From assembly GCA_018907035.1 (NCBI GenBank), contig JACCIC010000014.1, forward strand, positions 3,984,001 through 4,048,000: DNA of 64,000 nt, in the 5' to 3' direction. How positions within the stretch are numbered: position 1 is the stretch's first letter; the number at the start of each line of letters is the position of its first letter. Shown in pieces: positions 14,532 to 28,400 of this stretch. This DNA comes from Sycobia sp. Sy_11. Its lineage: Eukaryota; Arthropoda; Insecta; Hymenoptera; Epichrysomallidae. Under the pieces are notes generated by a model. The model had not been told where the DNA came from. It did no database searches and worked only from the letters and a program-made list of their open reading frames with translations. A program made the translations under genes and the position numbers.

Positions 14532-15168
14532 ATTATTTTTAGATTTTTTTGTTTGTAGATGCAAGAATAGATTAGATAAATAAAATATATAGGTATTTTT
14601 ATTAAAAATTATAATTTGAAAATGAAATTTATTCAAAAATAAATCGGCAAGATATAATGCAGTTCAGCCATCTTTCGCATATCATAAATATATTTAAATT
14701 TAGAGGTTGCATTGGAAAAGTAACGTAATTTTCTGAAACCAAACGTATCAACGCATACGATGAAAAAATAATTTTAAATAATTTGAAACACGTCATATAT
14801 TAGATTTTATATATAAGTGGTGAAAGTTGCAGAGGTACATAAAACAAGTACTCGATTTGCAAAGTTTTATGAAATTAAGCAGCAAATCGTTTTTTTATAT
14901 AATACAAAGAAATAAAAAGGAATGTTGATTTTTTTTTCTATTTCACAGCGGATTGGATTTGGAACCCTTGATAAGAAAATTAGTAAGGACCGACGAAAGT
15001 GACAGTGACAATTTCGTCAACAGCATAATGAATAAAGGCTCGACGTTTCTCATTGCCTACGCGATTCACAAGCTGTTCGCGCCGATGCGCCTGACTCTTA
15101 CTCTCACCAGCTCTCCGATAATCGTCAGATTTCTAAGGCGCAAGCGAATCTTGGATCCCCCTTTATAG
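7415..15168 (+). CDS. FAM210B: FAM210B-like mitochondrial membrane protein (DUF1279)
   Basis: Exons 7415-7484, 14164-14401 and 14949-15168 join in phase (70+238+220 nt) to 175 residues plus stop, close to vertebrate FAM210B (about 190). The first 24 residues are Ser/Arg/Lys-bearing and hydrophobic, as expected for mitochondrial import; the middle is polar. The DUF1279 core follows: HIGISLISLGICYVIVSSGL (a membrane segment across the exon 2/3 junction), LDLEPLIRKLV, then TFLIAYAIHKLFAPMRLTLT and a basic C terminus. FAM210 proteins are mitochondrial membrane proteins linked to mitochondrial metabolism; no reaction can be assigned. Exon 1 lies 6.7 kb upstream and is tied in by phase and leader character only. 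An in-frame ATG at 14148 could start a shorter form without it. The core identification is firm; exon 1 is probable. Confidence 0.85.
10227..10265. repeat. (TA)n microsatellite
   Basis: TA run of about 39 bp inside the FAM210B-like intron. Confidence 0.96.
11624..11659. repeat. (TC)n microsatellite / polypyrimidine tract
   Basis: TC-rich run about 50-90 bp before the acceptor TTCCAG at 11711. It may strengthen that 3' splice site. Confidence 0.9.
11712..12212 (+). CDS. Candidate symmetric GC-rich coding exon inside the FAM210B-like intron
   Basis: An open 501-nt block is bounded by acceptor TGTGTTCCAG and donor GGTTAGT, with phase 1 at both ends. Exon 1 of the FAM210B-like gene ends in phase 1 and exon 2 begins in it, so this block could be included or skipped without breaking frame: 342 or 175 residues. 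It encodes a His/Arg/Pro-rich start, NVSEILNNETSRFAPERTRD, a poly-Ala stretch, then a better-looking block with SLNGSMQTNVPKPFRA, STYLNMPGGGWARDGKYLAE and VLGKSRFTVFQGTLQRD. Base composition is far more GC-rich than its surroundings. I do not recognise the protein. It might instead be an internal exon of a different plus-strand gene. Chance phase compatibility is about one in three on each side. Confidence 0.6.
12213..14163 (+). other. FAM210B: Right part of the FAM210B-like intron
   Basis: AT-rich sequence with (TAAA)n/(TA)n at 12632-12688 and several A-runs. No coding exon seen. It ends at acceptor TGCTCAG (14163). Confidence 0.6.
12632..12688. repeat. (TAAA)n then (TA)n compound microsatellite
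   Basis: About five TAAA units run directly into a TA run of about 36 bp. Confidence 0.95.
14501..14528. repeat. (GT)n microsatellite
   Basis: GT run of about 28 bp in the second intron of the FAM210B-like gene, about 100 bases after the donor. Confidence 0.95.
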
Positions 15169-15269
15169 AGTAGGACAAGCGATGCTCCCTGGCAATTATC
15201 CAAACCCAACGCTATAATATAATATAAGAAATCGAATATGAGCGCGAGGACGCCGCAAGAGCGAAATAA

Positions 15270-15273
<4 letters not shown>

Positions 15274-15330
<57 letters not shown>
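15274..15330. repeat. (TA)n microsatellite in a 3' UTR
   Basis: TA run of about 55 bp between the FAM210B-like stop codon (15168) and the candidate poly(A) signal (15595), so it is probably transcribed. Confidence 0.95.
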
Positions 15331-15336
<6 letters not shown>

Positions 15337-15594
15337 GCATTGGCTCCCAAGACTGATGATTTTGTTTTTGCAAAAGGCAAAGAAAAAATATGAGCCAGCG
15401 GAGCCAAGGAGCGTCGATTTACAACCGGAGCCGTTTTTATACAGAAGTTTGGAAGAAACAAGTATGTAGCTGATACGAGAGCACTTTGTCGCCGGTATAC
15501 TAGAGAAAATTTGCCAATCGGGTGACTATTATATATTATGATACGTCCATCCCGTAATCATGTGTATTGTTTATGGTGGTAGATTGTGTGTTGT

Positions 15595-15600
15595 AATAAA
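15595..15600 (+). terminator. Candidate poly(A) signal of the FAM210B-like gene
   Basis: AATAAA about 430 bases after the stop codon, the first consensus hexamer in a plausible 3' UTR, followed by T/GT-rich sequence. Confidence 0.6.
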
Positions 15601-18600
15601 ATTCTTTGAAATGTAAAATAGTATTGTATTCCTTTAGTATGATACCAATATTTTTTTGATTCCAATAATGAATAAAGTAATCAATGTTACATCAAGTTTA
15701 ATAAAAGTCATTGCAAAAGACACTATATATGTACTTGATTAATAATTATTAATATTAACAAGTAAATTAAATATTTAAATTTTGTACGATTTCGTAAAAT
15801 TGTTATCAATGACTTGCTTTTTTGATAGTTTAAATATTTTCGAAGTGAATTATAAATTTGAATAAATAAAAAACTTTTATGAAATCATACAATTGGTGCT
15901 AATTATTAAATCTATCTAATATATTAACTATTTATAATACTTATTGATTTTTTATTGAAAATATTAAATAAAAATTCAGCAACAGTTTTACTCAGAGCGT
16001 TGTATTCAAAGTGCTACAATCTGGAGGGTTTTCATCTGTAAGTATTTTAAATAGTATTATTTTAAATCAGTACAAAGATGATATGATAGAATCAGTATAA
16101 AGTGCAAAATGAAAGCCAAGATTATATCAAATTTTAAAGATATAACTCAATGTCAAAATGTTGTGAAGTTTATGAAAGCAATAAATTTAAGAAATGTTTT
16201 ATAACTATAACTAAATGTATTAAAACTAAATTAACTAAAACTAAAAATATTGTTAATATACAAATAAAGTTAGAGATAGATTAAAATATATACATATTGG
16301 TAGCCTACATATATATATAGGTAATATTCAGCTAATACCCAGCTGCGGGATGCGACTTTCAATAAATAAATAAAAAAAAGAAATAGTATATATTTTCAAA
16401 TACATAATAAAAACATTTGACATCTCGATACAGATTGATTTCAATAATCAATAAAGGTATGATAAATTTTATGTTTCTTAATTGGATAAATTGAGATAGA
16501 AATAGTTTATCAAAGTTAAATGATACGATAATAAATGAACATAAAAAGTACGTTCAGAAAATAATCAGTTAGAAACGTTAAATATGAATTAAATAGATAC
16601 ATTAAAATTTTTATTGATAATAACTAATTAAATATACTGAAAGTAGTTATTCTATAATGGATTTCATAATTGAAATTTTATTATTCTAAAAAGATATACT
16701 TCTACTAAGTAACAAAATTAAATTACCACTTTATTAATGTAACTTCCCGAACGTGATAGCGAGGTAGAAGACTTTTTGATCAAATTTATTTTCAGAAATT
16801 TTTTAACGCTAAACAAACATTTCGTCAATTCTGTTGTGAAGTGTGTATTAATAAACTTGGAATACTATATTCATAATTATGTTGTATTTTTATTAAAATG
16901 TGTACAACATATGAATCTTCTCGTAATAAAACTTACATGGTTGTACATTAACTTCAATGATTCATCAGTCGCAGGAATTAATAATTAGTAGAGCTCCAAC
17001 AAAACGTACAAAAAATAATTTTTTTGTCATCAATTGCGCTAAATAGCGTAGATTATAGTCAACGTAATTATCTAACTCGTAAAAGACTCATTTTTATTTT
17101 TTCTAGTCTTTTACTAATCATACAAAAGATATATAAGCGCTCACGCATTGTTTCACAATAATATATTTTAGAACTTTGCATTTTGTTTATCATATAAAGA
17201 ATATATAGATTTATTAATGTATATTTAAAAAATGCTACTTGTGAATATTCGCAAACATTATACATATATTAATCGTAGCGTGTGCAAATAACACAAACGC
17301 TCGCACACATTTATTGATTTAATTATATTTTCGCTGATTTACAGAAACATTCATTCTTTTTTTTTGTTACGATATAGCAAATGCCAAAAAGTATTCACAT
17401 TTACAAAAGCTCGACAGTTTCAATGGACGAATTTTTTAATTACTATTTAGGAAACAATTAAATGCTGACGCTGTAAATTATTCAGTCTGCCATGCACACA
17501 AAGCTTTCTTATTATAAAGTCACTAATTTTTAAATAATTTGAGTTATAAAAATGTCAATTATTATGTTTTTGTAAATGTAATTGCAAAATAATGTAATTT
17601 TTAAATTTGAATATATAAATAGACCTATTGAATAATATTTGAAGTATTTTAAAAATATATTCTTTACTGTTATCCAAGTGGTTGTTAAAAATCATTCTTT
17701 TGTAACGTAGAAATTACAAGTTTTAATTTAATACAAATTGTTTTAAATGAAATTATTTTAATTAAGTAGGTTTTGATCAAAATTATAACATTTGAAAATT
17801 TTATTACTTTTGCATAAAAACAAACATTTTTAGTATCTCAAATAACTTAAAAATTCGTATAAGACAGCCACATATATTTACATGGGTAAATTGAATATTA
17901 GAATTATAATATGATACATATTAAAACTAAAGCTTCATTATATACAGTCTGTTAGCATTTTTAACTGAGAAGAGTGAGATATCGACTTCTTAGTTTTTAT
18001 TACTTAAAATACAATAAGGAATTAAAAAATAATTATGTTCATTAAAAAAGTTAAAATCTTTAATTAAACAATTTAATTAACAGTTAAAAAATCTTATGCG
18101 AGTGTAAAGTATTGTTCATGTTTTGCAGCATAAAGCATTTAAAATTCGGTAATCGAATGTTCATCTTATTTATAAATACATATAAAATCTATATATAAAC
18201 ACGCTTTACATTTAGTAGAATAATATAAAAATAAGTAAGATGAAAATATGTAGTTGCTTATTATAACATTAGAGTTAGTTTGATTCTTAAGTACTTCAAA
18301 TAATGAAGTATAAAAATTCCAATGATATGAGACTTCATATTAAATCGAACATGTTTGGCAGTAAATATTCAGTGCATCAAAATTGTAATACGTTTAAAAA
18401 AAAATAGCAATATTTGGTCACATATCATGGAAGAATTTGAGACTGAGAATTTCTTTTTTGTTTTTTATTTAGCAGGCACAGCAACATTAATGTTACGAGT
18501 ATTTTGTAATAGTTATCTAAAATAATAAAAATTTAAACTTCTTACAATACTATAAGAATAAAAAATTTTTAATAAAAAAGCATTAAGCATACAATTAACA

Positions 18601-20783
18601 CATAATTGATTGATTTACATCCTGCATAAAAAATTTACAATTTGAACAAACTAATTGGCACAAAACTTCGCTAAATACGCAAAATATAACGAAATATACG
18701 ACTAAGTTAGGCGTAAACTTGCTTTCAGATCTTTGATATCCAACATATTAACACTGTAGGAACACGAAAATCAAGGCTCATCCATAATTCAAGTATATAA
18801 GTGAACTTGGACACGGTGAGAGTAACTTTAGTTATATTTTTTTTCTTATCATTTTTCTTTTCCGTGAAAAATAATTTTCAAAAAATCATTTGAAAAATCA
18901 ACAACTATCTTTTGATTGTGTTTCTAAATTGCAAATGCAACTAAAATTTTCACATCCGTTTGCTTGACAAAATTCAATGTCAATTTAACAATCAGTCAAT
19001 GAACTGCCTATTTCTTAAAGACAGTTTATTTAAATAATTCAGTTTCTGCAGTCTTTTAATTAAATGCAATAAAAACTTATTGTTCTATAAGAGTACCATA
19101 AATATACATATTTGTTAATTCTGACTTTTAGTAAAACTGTCAACAACAAAACGAATTATTTTGTGTTCTAATAAGATTTTTGATGATTACTCAATATTAT
19201 TAAAAAATCTAAGTTTTCTAATTTTAAATGTAAGATAAACCAATTAAAAGACTTTTCCAATGTAATTAAAATTGTAATAAGGAAGATAAAAAAAAAAGTA
19301 TAATCATTTTTAATTAAAACTTATCTCTGTTGAAAATACAAATATAAAAATTTTTAATCAACGAGTTAATAATGAAATTTTATAAATAAAATCTAGTATT
19401 ATTAAATATATTTTCTGTTTTTGTAAAAGTTTAATGATTTGCTCATTCTTATTGTAACATCAATGTATCTTTTCATTTCAATCGGCTTGCTTAGGAAGTA
19501 TATGCAAGTTTAAAATATTTTTTAAAATACTTCATTTTATTCATAAAGATAGAAAAAATAAATCTTTCCGACAATCTTAAAAAATGTTTAAAAAATTAAT
19601 ATATTCATAGTGATAGTTATGAAATCAAATTTAAAAATATGTAGCTTATTTATTTTCCATTTTATGTTTACCTTGTATTGTATAAAATCGATAATTTTTT
19701 ATTTAATTATAAAAACTTTGTAATGAAAATATAATAATCAATATCTAGTTTTATGACAAAATACAGTTTTATAGGTTGAAATTATTATTTTAATTTACAA
19801 TATATGTACATTTAAAGTCTTAAAATTCATTGTATATAACAAATATAAATACTTTTCACAATAATAAATTAAATTTAAGAGCTTATTTACTTAATCAGTA
19901 AGTTTAAACCCATGTAAAGAATAATTTGCATATTTTTTTATACTTTAATACTACATTCAAAATATTTATCTTTATTTGTACAGATTCGTAAAAAAATTAA
20001 CCCCTATTTTTCATATCCACTTTAATTTAATAACAGATACACTGACGCCGCAAGGTACTATGCTTGTTAATGGTGTTTATTTGATCTAGTTGTAATCTTT
20101 AATTTTAAAACACCACACTGTTTCTTATTAAAGAACAAATATTCTTCCTTCCTAAAACGTGACTGGACTTAGATTTTCTAAAATTGTAAATCATCAAAAA
20201 TTATTTTATAATGTTATATAATGTGAAATTAAGAACTGAAGCAACATCAGAATATAGTAAAAAAATTTTTTCCAGATCTAATAGAATGTATCTATTACCT
20301 TAAAATTCTTTATGTAATCTTATAAATCATAAATAAACATCTAAAATAATTAATATTAATTAAATTAAAATAGGAGACATTATTTTAATTAATCACATAA
20401 GCCACAATATTATAAATAGTATTATTTTAGTTTTAATTATAGTACTGATAAAGGTTAATTATAATCAATTAAATTTTAATATCACTACACAGAGTGTAAT
20501 TTTTAATTAAAAAATATTCCCTAAATAAGTTAGGTTCAAATTAAAAGATTATATTAAGAATTACAAATCTCTCATATTGAGTATTAAAAATTGTCTGAAA
20601 TAATTTTTAATGCTGCTTCAGTTCAAGTAAAATACTGAATCTACTTTTAGATAATATCAGTCAGTTGATTGGGGTGCTAAATATTTATAAATGAAGAAGG
20701 CAAACGGATGGACGATTAACAATCAATATGAATTTCGTGATATTCAGGGTACGACGTTCAAACCGCATCTTCTTCAGATGCAC
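15601..20783. other. AT-rich intergenic region, no gene seen
   Basis: About 5 kb between the convergent FAM210B-like gene and frizzled. No frame shows a recognisable domain and no long microsatellite is present, unlike most other intergenic stretches here. The last kilobase should contain the frizzled 3' UTR (minus strand). I could not place its poly(A) site. Confidence 0.55.
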
Positions 20784-23499
20784 CTATACGTATGTGTTTG
20801 TACGCCGTCCCTGAATATGATGAAAAAACTGCCTCCAACTTGTAAGTGTTTTACTAGACCAAACCCAGAAGCTGCTTGTGATCCCGACGATCATGGCCAT
20901 TAGATATTTAATCATGAATACCTCGAAATCTGGCTTTCTACCTGAATCGCGAGCGCTTTGTCCCACAGGACATGGTATCGAGTACGTGGCCTGAGGTCCC
21001 GAACGGGAACACATTTGCATGTTCCAAGTGAGCATCCAGCTGTCGAAGTAGGCCTGTTCATAAAATAGACAGGCAATCACGATCAGGGCCGGGACTGTGT
21101 ATAGCACCGAAAATATGCCGATTCTTATCATGAGCTTCTCCAGTTTGTCGGTTTTAGTGCCGTCGTGCTTCATTACGGTACGGATTCGGAAGAGAGAGAC
21201 GAAGCCTGCAAGGAGAAACGCGGTGCCGAGAACTAGGTAAACACAAAGTGGCGCCAAAACAAAGCCGCGCAGAGCTTCTACGTTCCACAGGCCGACGTAG
21301 CAGACTCCAGAGAGAACATCACCTAATAAATGTTTATTTTATGTAAATATTATCTTTATTATTTCAATATATATATATATTTATATAAGGATCAACATTT
21401 ACAATTCCTTTACAGTGCAGAAATAAGGATGAAACAATCATCAAACTTTTAATGTCAAAAAAGTTTGATATTAGAATTAATTATATTTCTGCAATAATAT
21501 CAATTACTGCAATTTAGCTTCGAGAATAGATTCTTAGTTTTACTATGAATAATTTTGGAATGAAAAATATTTCATTGATAGTTATTTCATAATAATTAAA
21601 AATATAGCGTAAAAATAATGTAGTTTATCCAAATTTTAATTTATTTAATTTTTCCAATAATATAAATTTATGTACATTAAAAAATTGCTTAATTTATGAA
21701 ATATATTCTTTTTTAATTTGTTATTATGAAATTAATTTTCTTGGTTCCAAAAATTAATACCTAGGTTATAATAGTATATTTCGTTTCTAATTAATTTATG
21801 AACATTATTCTTTAATATCATTATTTTTAGATAACAATTATTTTTAAAAATAAAGCATGTTGAAAAATGAAAACTTTTGATTAAATTATTATTGCAAATG
21901 TTATTTAATATTTTACAAAAATATTTTGTACTATAAAGTACTAAGGTTTGGTTTAAACATTTAACTAATTATTTTAATAATTTAAATTATTTCTTATTAA
22001 TAACATGCAATTTCTTGTATGTCTTACACATAATGCTTACCTTCAACTTTTCCCATTGCAAGAATGGAAACAGTCTTCACAGCTGGGGCAGCCCAAGCTG
22101 CCAGATGAAAATACTGGGAATTAGCTTCTATGGCTTCATGCCCCCATTTTAATCCAGCAGCTAAAAACCAGGTAAGGGTCAATATGACCCACCAGATACT
22201 GGAAGCCATTCCAAAGAAGTACAGGACCATAAAGAGAATTGTACACAATTCATGTTTTGTGCCTTGAGTTATAGTTGAAGCCATTGGAATTCTCATATTT
22301 ATAGGTGGTGGAAATGGCTCTCTACATGCTATAGAGTTGCCAGCTGCCCATCCAACTACATATGCCAACGCAACCATTAAATAACAGACTGATAAAAATA
22401 TTATAGGTCTTTCTGGATATCTGTAAATATAAAATAAAAATATTTGTTCAAAATTTTATTTTTATAATAAATCACAAAAAATTTCTTAACTATGTTCTTC
22501 AAACATTTTATTCCAACACATTACAATTTTTTTAGTAAATTATTTAAGAATATGTATGTATAAAAAGAATATATAATAAGAAAATGTTGTCTACTTTGAT
22601 AAGTAAATAAAATCGAATAATTAAAGTTTTAATTATAATTATTAAAATATTCTAAATCATAAAAGAAAATAAAAAACTTTCAGTTATGCTTACCTAAATC
22701 TGTCTGTATCTATCAGAAATGTTAAAAATGTGAAAAAACAAGATGCAGCACACAATGTTGCCCAAGTACCAACCCACACTCTTGAAAACTTGCGTTCTCT
22801 TTCAGTAAAAAACATTTCATCGCACGGTGCTCCACAATTAGATTCTACTTTATGTCCAACTTTCAAAGAATAGCCATATCCTGGTGGCACCTTAAATTGC
22901 ACAGGACAAACAAAACCATAGTTTCTAGCACCTAACATAAAACCATTATTACTAAATGGTTTTGGAATATTACTCCAGGATGGATGAAACTCTGGTGGAG
23001 GCAGTCTAACATCATCGATTACAGGTATTTCTGTAGGTGTTGATTCATTCTTTCCAACACAAAGAACAGATCCACCATGCTCTGGAAATTTCGAACAATC
23101 CATACTTTCAGGCCAATAGAAACCAAAATTATTCATTAGCTTTTCACATCCTATCTTGGCACTTTCACAAAGTGATCTACAGGGTGGCAGTGCTTTATCG
23201 AGTATGGTACAAACAGGTGCATACATGGCACATAGGAAGTACTTGAGCTCGGGACTACATTTAAGCTTAACCAGTGGAGAAAATTGATGAACCTCAGGTC
23301 CAGCATCTTCTTGCTTCTGATGGTTGAGTAAGTTGGGCATTATTGTCTCATTATATGGCATGTCCATACATAAATTAATGGTGATAGGCTCACATTTGCC
23401 ATGGGGTGCAAGTGGATCTTTCATATGTAGAGCCCATGCAAACGGAGCCAATATCAGGAGGAGTCCCACAACATTGAGGATCACTCGGAGGTTCGTCAT
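20784..23499 (-). CDS. fz: Frizzled (class F Wnt/planar-polarity receptor)
   Basis: Complete three-exon gene: 22694-23499, 22041-22420 and 20784-21322 (806+380+539 nt, 574 residues). A signal peptide covers about residues 1-23. The cysteine-rich Wnt-binding domain follows with all ten cysteines, from [20 protein letters not shown] to SVLCVG. Seven membrane segments come next, beginning at [20 protein letters not shown]. The Dishevelled-binding motif [10 protein letters not shown] follows the last one. The protein ends in NTYV, which fits a class I PDZ ligand. The CRD ([21 protein letters not shown]) resembles fly fz rather than fz2. In flies fz receives Wg redundantly with fz2 and sets planar polarity. 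The cytoplasmic tail is short, as in fz. Exon 3 is clearly GC-richer than exons 1-2. The ATG was chosen because it begins the signal peptide. Confidence 0.97.
21323..22040 (-). other. fz: Frizzled intron 2
   Basis: 718 bases, AT-rich, donor GGTAAGC at 22040 and acceptor TTTATTAG ending at 21323. Nothing else recognised. Confidence 0.9.
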
Positions 23500-25229
23500 C
23501 TCGAGTATCGCCCCTTTTCTATTTTCAGAATCGAATCCAGAGTTGTATATTTGATACTAGTCTAGCATCAATTGACGCCTTCGTAACATAAATATATTGG
23601 ACTCTATGAAAGACTCAGTATATAATAAAAATACAGTGTAAAAGTACTGATAACATAACTATCAGTTACATGCTATGGCGGTATGTAAATTTAAATCAGT
23701 GACAATTTTACTAGTTCAAATGGTTTTTCACTTTGGCAGGTATGAAGCAGTACATAGTCGCTAAAAATTAGTGAATACTACAACTCAAAATCTGCATCAC
23801 AAACAATACTGAAAACTAATAATATAGCCCCGTTGTATTTCGACTGTCCACGATACTTTTGGTTCTGCTCTGTTGTTCCTCTTGCCGACGATTTGTTGCG
23901 GGAACATGCACATTATCACAACGAGACTCGAGGCACCATTATTCGACTATTCTTTACACACTTTTACACCTATTTCTTTTCAAAAAAACGATTCATCCAA
24001 ATGCGCCAACTGTCCATATTATATTTATTCACGTTCTTTCTGATTGCAGAAGCTTAAATTTTAGAAAAAATAATACTTTTGTAATTACTTCCACACTTCT
24101 TACGCGGCTCAAGGCTTCTTATTATACGCTACACAACTGTCTGGAAAGAAAACATGGAGGATACGGAGGAGAAGAACGCGCGTTGGTGTGGTGGCACTGT
24201 GTCGGTGACGTCGGTGTACGCGAAAAATCTAAGAGAGGGAGAGGAGAGCGCCGGACAGGGGAGAGTGGTAAAAGTTACCGAGATGAACAAGGAGAGGAAC
24301 GAGGGGGGAATCATAGAGAAATTCTTCTTCACCCCTCCCTTCCCGTCGATATGTGCCTTTCATATGTTTTTGTATGGAAGTGGAGTTGGATTGGAGTCGG
24401 TTACTGGTGTGCGGATGAGCTTGGAGTAGTATGAACTGGTTGGAGATAAATGCGTGTAAATGTAAACACTAATTTGATGGGTATAAGAACGAAAGAAGGA
24501 AAGAGAAAAATAGGGTCTCCAAGAGTGGGGAGAGCATGGAGAGAACGCGCAACACGGCGCAAGCCGCAGATGCGTGCATAATAATAAGCGCGTCTCCTTT
24601 TTATTATACATCGTGTCAAGTACTTTATGAAAACTAACAAAACAAACGTTCGGAGAAAAATGAGAAGTCTTTGTCGCTCAATTTTGGCCTTTTATTATAT
24701 GCAGCCAGCTGCAATATTTTGCCTGTATAGCTATTTGATATCTCGTATTGTGCTTATATATAATTTGATAAATTGCTACACAAATATACATAAGTAATAA
24801 TTGTAATATTTAAATTATTAAAAAATATAAAATCAATGCTGTATTATCTAAAAATATCTGATCATAATTTATTACAAGAGATATATAAAACTATTTCTAA
24901 CTGGTTTTATTGATTAATGTAATATATATAGTTGAATTTGTAATACTAAATCATATCTATATAACTTTTAAAAATTAATTTTTCCATTTAAAAAATTTAT
25001 ATAAATTAATAAATTTATTATTTTTTAAATAATTCAAACATATGTATGACTGAGGATTTATATTATAATAAATAGCGACAAATAGTATATTTATTTTATA
25101 CCTAGTTCACATTTTATAAACTCAATATTGAGTTAAAAAATATTTAATTAAGAAAACAATAATATAATTATTATTACTTGCAGTAATAATGCATTATTTA
25201 TGAAAATCTTATTTCGGTGTCACGCGCGC

Positions 25230-25288
<59 letters not shown>

Positions 25289-25487
25289 AATATCCATTAA
25301 ACGTGGTGCGTGCAGTGCATGTATGTGGTCTTGCATGTGCCGCATATATAGGCACATGATAAAAGTTCATGGCAAGTTTTTGATCGAGAAAAAACTTTCG
25401 AAAAGTAAAGAAATAAATTAACAGAAATAGATTATTCATAAAGAGCAACTAAGACCGGGTTTTCCATTAGAACTTTAAAAGAACAAA
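23500..25487. other. Divergent intergenic region between frizzled and the ODR-4 homologue
   Basis: Should contain the frizzled promoter and 5' UTR (minus) and the ODR-4 promoter (plus). A GC-richer, purine-rich segment at about 24.1-24.6 kb has several overlapping open frames on both strands, none with recognisable protein. Its composition fits an untranslated first exon or promoter of frizzled. A (TA)n tract at 25230-25286 lies about 200 bases before the ODR-4 start codon. Confidence 0.55.
25230..25286. repeat. (TA)n microsatellite
   Basis: TA run of about 56 bp about 200 bases upstream of the ODR-4 start codon. Confidence 0.97.
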
Positions 25488-28400
25488 ATGGGACGGATTG
25501 TGTATGCAGAAGAACGTCTCCTGGAATACTTGAAACAGCTGGGTGGTCCTGACATTTACACTGTTGGTCTTATTTTGGGCCAGGTTGGAAGATCATAAAT
25601 TTTTTTCTTATTATTTATCTTTCTATGGCATTATAGCTATTGTAACAGTTTCTTCAATTGATAACTTAATGTTCAGATTTCAAAATCAGTTAATGAAATC
25701 TATTATTCATTGTTTATATATATTATTACACTTTTGAATTTTAATAAATTTATTGTGTAATCTAATTTTTATTTTATTTAAATATTTTTTATTTAATACA
25801 TTATGTGTAAACTAATTTTTATCTCAATTATTAAACAAACATGATATTTGATTATAAAAATTTAACATGAATTTAACTAATTTTATTTAAGGTTAGAGAA
25901 TTTTTTAAAGTAATTTGATTTTTCTTATTACGATAATATATATTTTGGACTTTAATTATAATTTTCATAATAATCAAAACTTAATATTTAAAGTTAGTTA
26001 TTACTTTTAAAATTAAATACAAATAAAGTTTTATATTTTCAGAGCACAGCACAAAAGGATTTTGTTGTTCATTTAGCAAGAACACAGCCTGTTACAGATC
26101 CAGATGTTGTTGAAGAAAATCTTATAAGTAGTACATCTTCAGCAAGTGCTTCACAAGAAACATTTAATAATTATTTAAAATCTATTAAAGATCTAGATGT
26201 TAATGTAATAGCTGATCATGCAAAACATGTAAGACCAATTTTCAATTATTATCAAATCTTTTGATTCGTGAAAGTAAATAACTGTTCTATATTTTTATAG
26301 GTAACAAGAATGTTACCTGGTGGAATGTGGGTCTTAGGAATATTTGTAGTAGGTCCTGGCGATTGCTTTAGTGATAGTAGTTGTACTCAAAAACTCAAAA
26401 TGGCTTTAGCTGCAGTTTACAGGAGTCTAGCTTCAAATGTATATCTGTATGGAAATAGCAATTATGAAAATATACTTTTAAATTTCAACAGCATCACAGC
26501 ACAGTAACATTTTTATTAAGTTATGTAGTTTTTATTCTCTTCTATTTGCTAATTAATAATTTTTCTTAGATATACATGTAAATCAGTTGAAGTAAGTGCA
26601 GAAGGAATTCTAAAACCAGCTGATTGGAAATTTCAGAAAAAAGCAACTAATTGGCATCAACTAGAAGCTTTAATTAGTCTGAATCATTTATTTCCAATAT
26701 CAGATAAAATGTACCCACATACATTAAAAAGACAACTACAGGTAATTTGTTTATTATATTATTAAATAGAATAATTACACGTGATTGTTAATCATATGTA
26801 TTATATATAATTTTAGACTATTGTAACAAAAATTTCTGATATGATTGGTTCTGCTCTTATTGTGATTGAAGGCGAATCAAGATCATTTGATGAATTAATT
26901 GAAACAATTGGTACAAAAAAGAAAAATAAAAAAGACAAAAATGAAGATGTAGAAGAGAAAAAAATCCTTCAAGTTGGAGTATACTTACCTTGTGTAAGAT
27001 TAGATTTTTTAATTTTTTTTATTATTTTTGACTTTACCTATATTCTAATATATTATCATAATTCAAAGCTTTTAATATTATTTGCTATTGCACCTTTTAA
27101 TATAGTTTTAGTTAATAATTTGTACCATAAAATTTTCAAACTTTAAAATAATTTTATTTTGGATTAAAGTAATAGGGTAATGGAGTAATTATTCTTTTAA
27201 TTCTTAAGGTACAATTAATGCTTTAAAATTTGTATCCGTTATATTTTTTTAAATAAAATAAATATAATATAAAATTTAAATAAAATTAACTAGGTTCCAA
27301 ATACTAAGCAGGAGGGTGTTCAAATTGTAACTTGCATTGCATCAATGCGGTTAAAGGGTCAGTTAGTAAGCAGAACAGCAGTTCATCAAAAAGCTACTAT
27401 TGAAGAAGCTACAAATGCAGTAAAACAAGATATTCTTCGATCATTGGCAAGTAGGTTAGAATTACATTGGGATAGTGTCATAGAAGAAGAAAATGGATCT
27501 CCAGAAGGTAATTTTTATGTAATAATAATTCCAAAGGTGTTTTGTTCTGAAACTAAAAATATTTTATTTATTTAATTCTTTGCTTAATTTATTCCTTTAT
27601 TACAGAGAACCTTACTTTACATGAACCACCGAGAAGAGTTCTTGTAGAATTGCCACAAAGTAAAGTAGCCTTATCTGATTATTTATTTCCTGGTGAAGGG
27701 CCACAAGATTCATTAGCAATACTGAAAGAACTATTAGATCTTGAGGTTTTAGAAAATCAGGTTCAGAAAGATGTTGAATTACAAGTTGGTAAATATTATT
27801 TTTTTATTAAAATTATTTACAAATATTAAGATGTAAATATATTGTAAAAATTCTGTAGGTATTATACCTTTTGATAAAAATTTGATTGCTACTTATTAAA
27901 TTACTTAAATTATTTTAATCATTAACAGGAAATAATTATATCTGTTTTATTCAATCCTTGGCTTGAACAACACTTACTAATCAATAATCATTTAAATTTC
28001 TTTTACTTAAGTTTACAGTTAAATATTAAGTTAAAGAAAAAAAGCTGAAAACTTGTCCTCTTCTTTTGACTATAAGTTTAGTTATTCTTGATTTCAACTA
28101 ATATTAAGATGTGCATTTAATCAAAATAAATAGCAGTGTATTACTTCATTCTAACTTAAAATTATATCTGTATCAATTAAAATTTATAAAATTAACAAAA
28201 CAAAAAGAACATCAAATTAACATTTATATATACTTTTAGATATCCAATTAAATATAAATATTCTATTAGAACTTATGAAATGTACCGTGGGTTGCAAGTA
28301 TCGATTATATAATTAATTGGATATTATACTATGTATTTAATATATTATTTCATTTTTAAGACTTATAAAAATATTTCTTTTTTCAAAACAGATCCATCAG

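Noticed and set aside
23859..24434. 191-codon plus-strand open frame upstream of frizzled
   Set aside because: Overlapped by other open frames on both strands, with Arg/Gly/Glu low complexity and no recognisable protein; more likely promoter or UTR.
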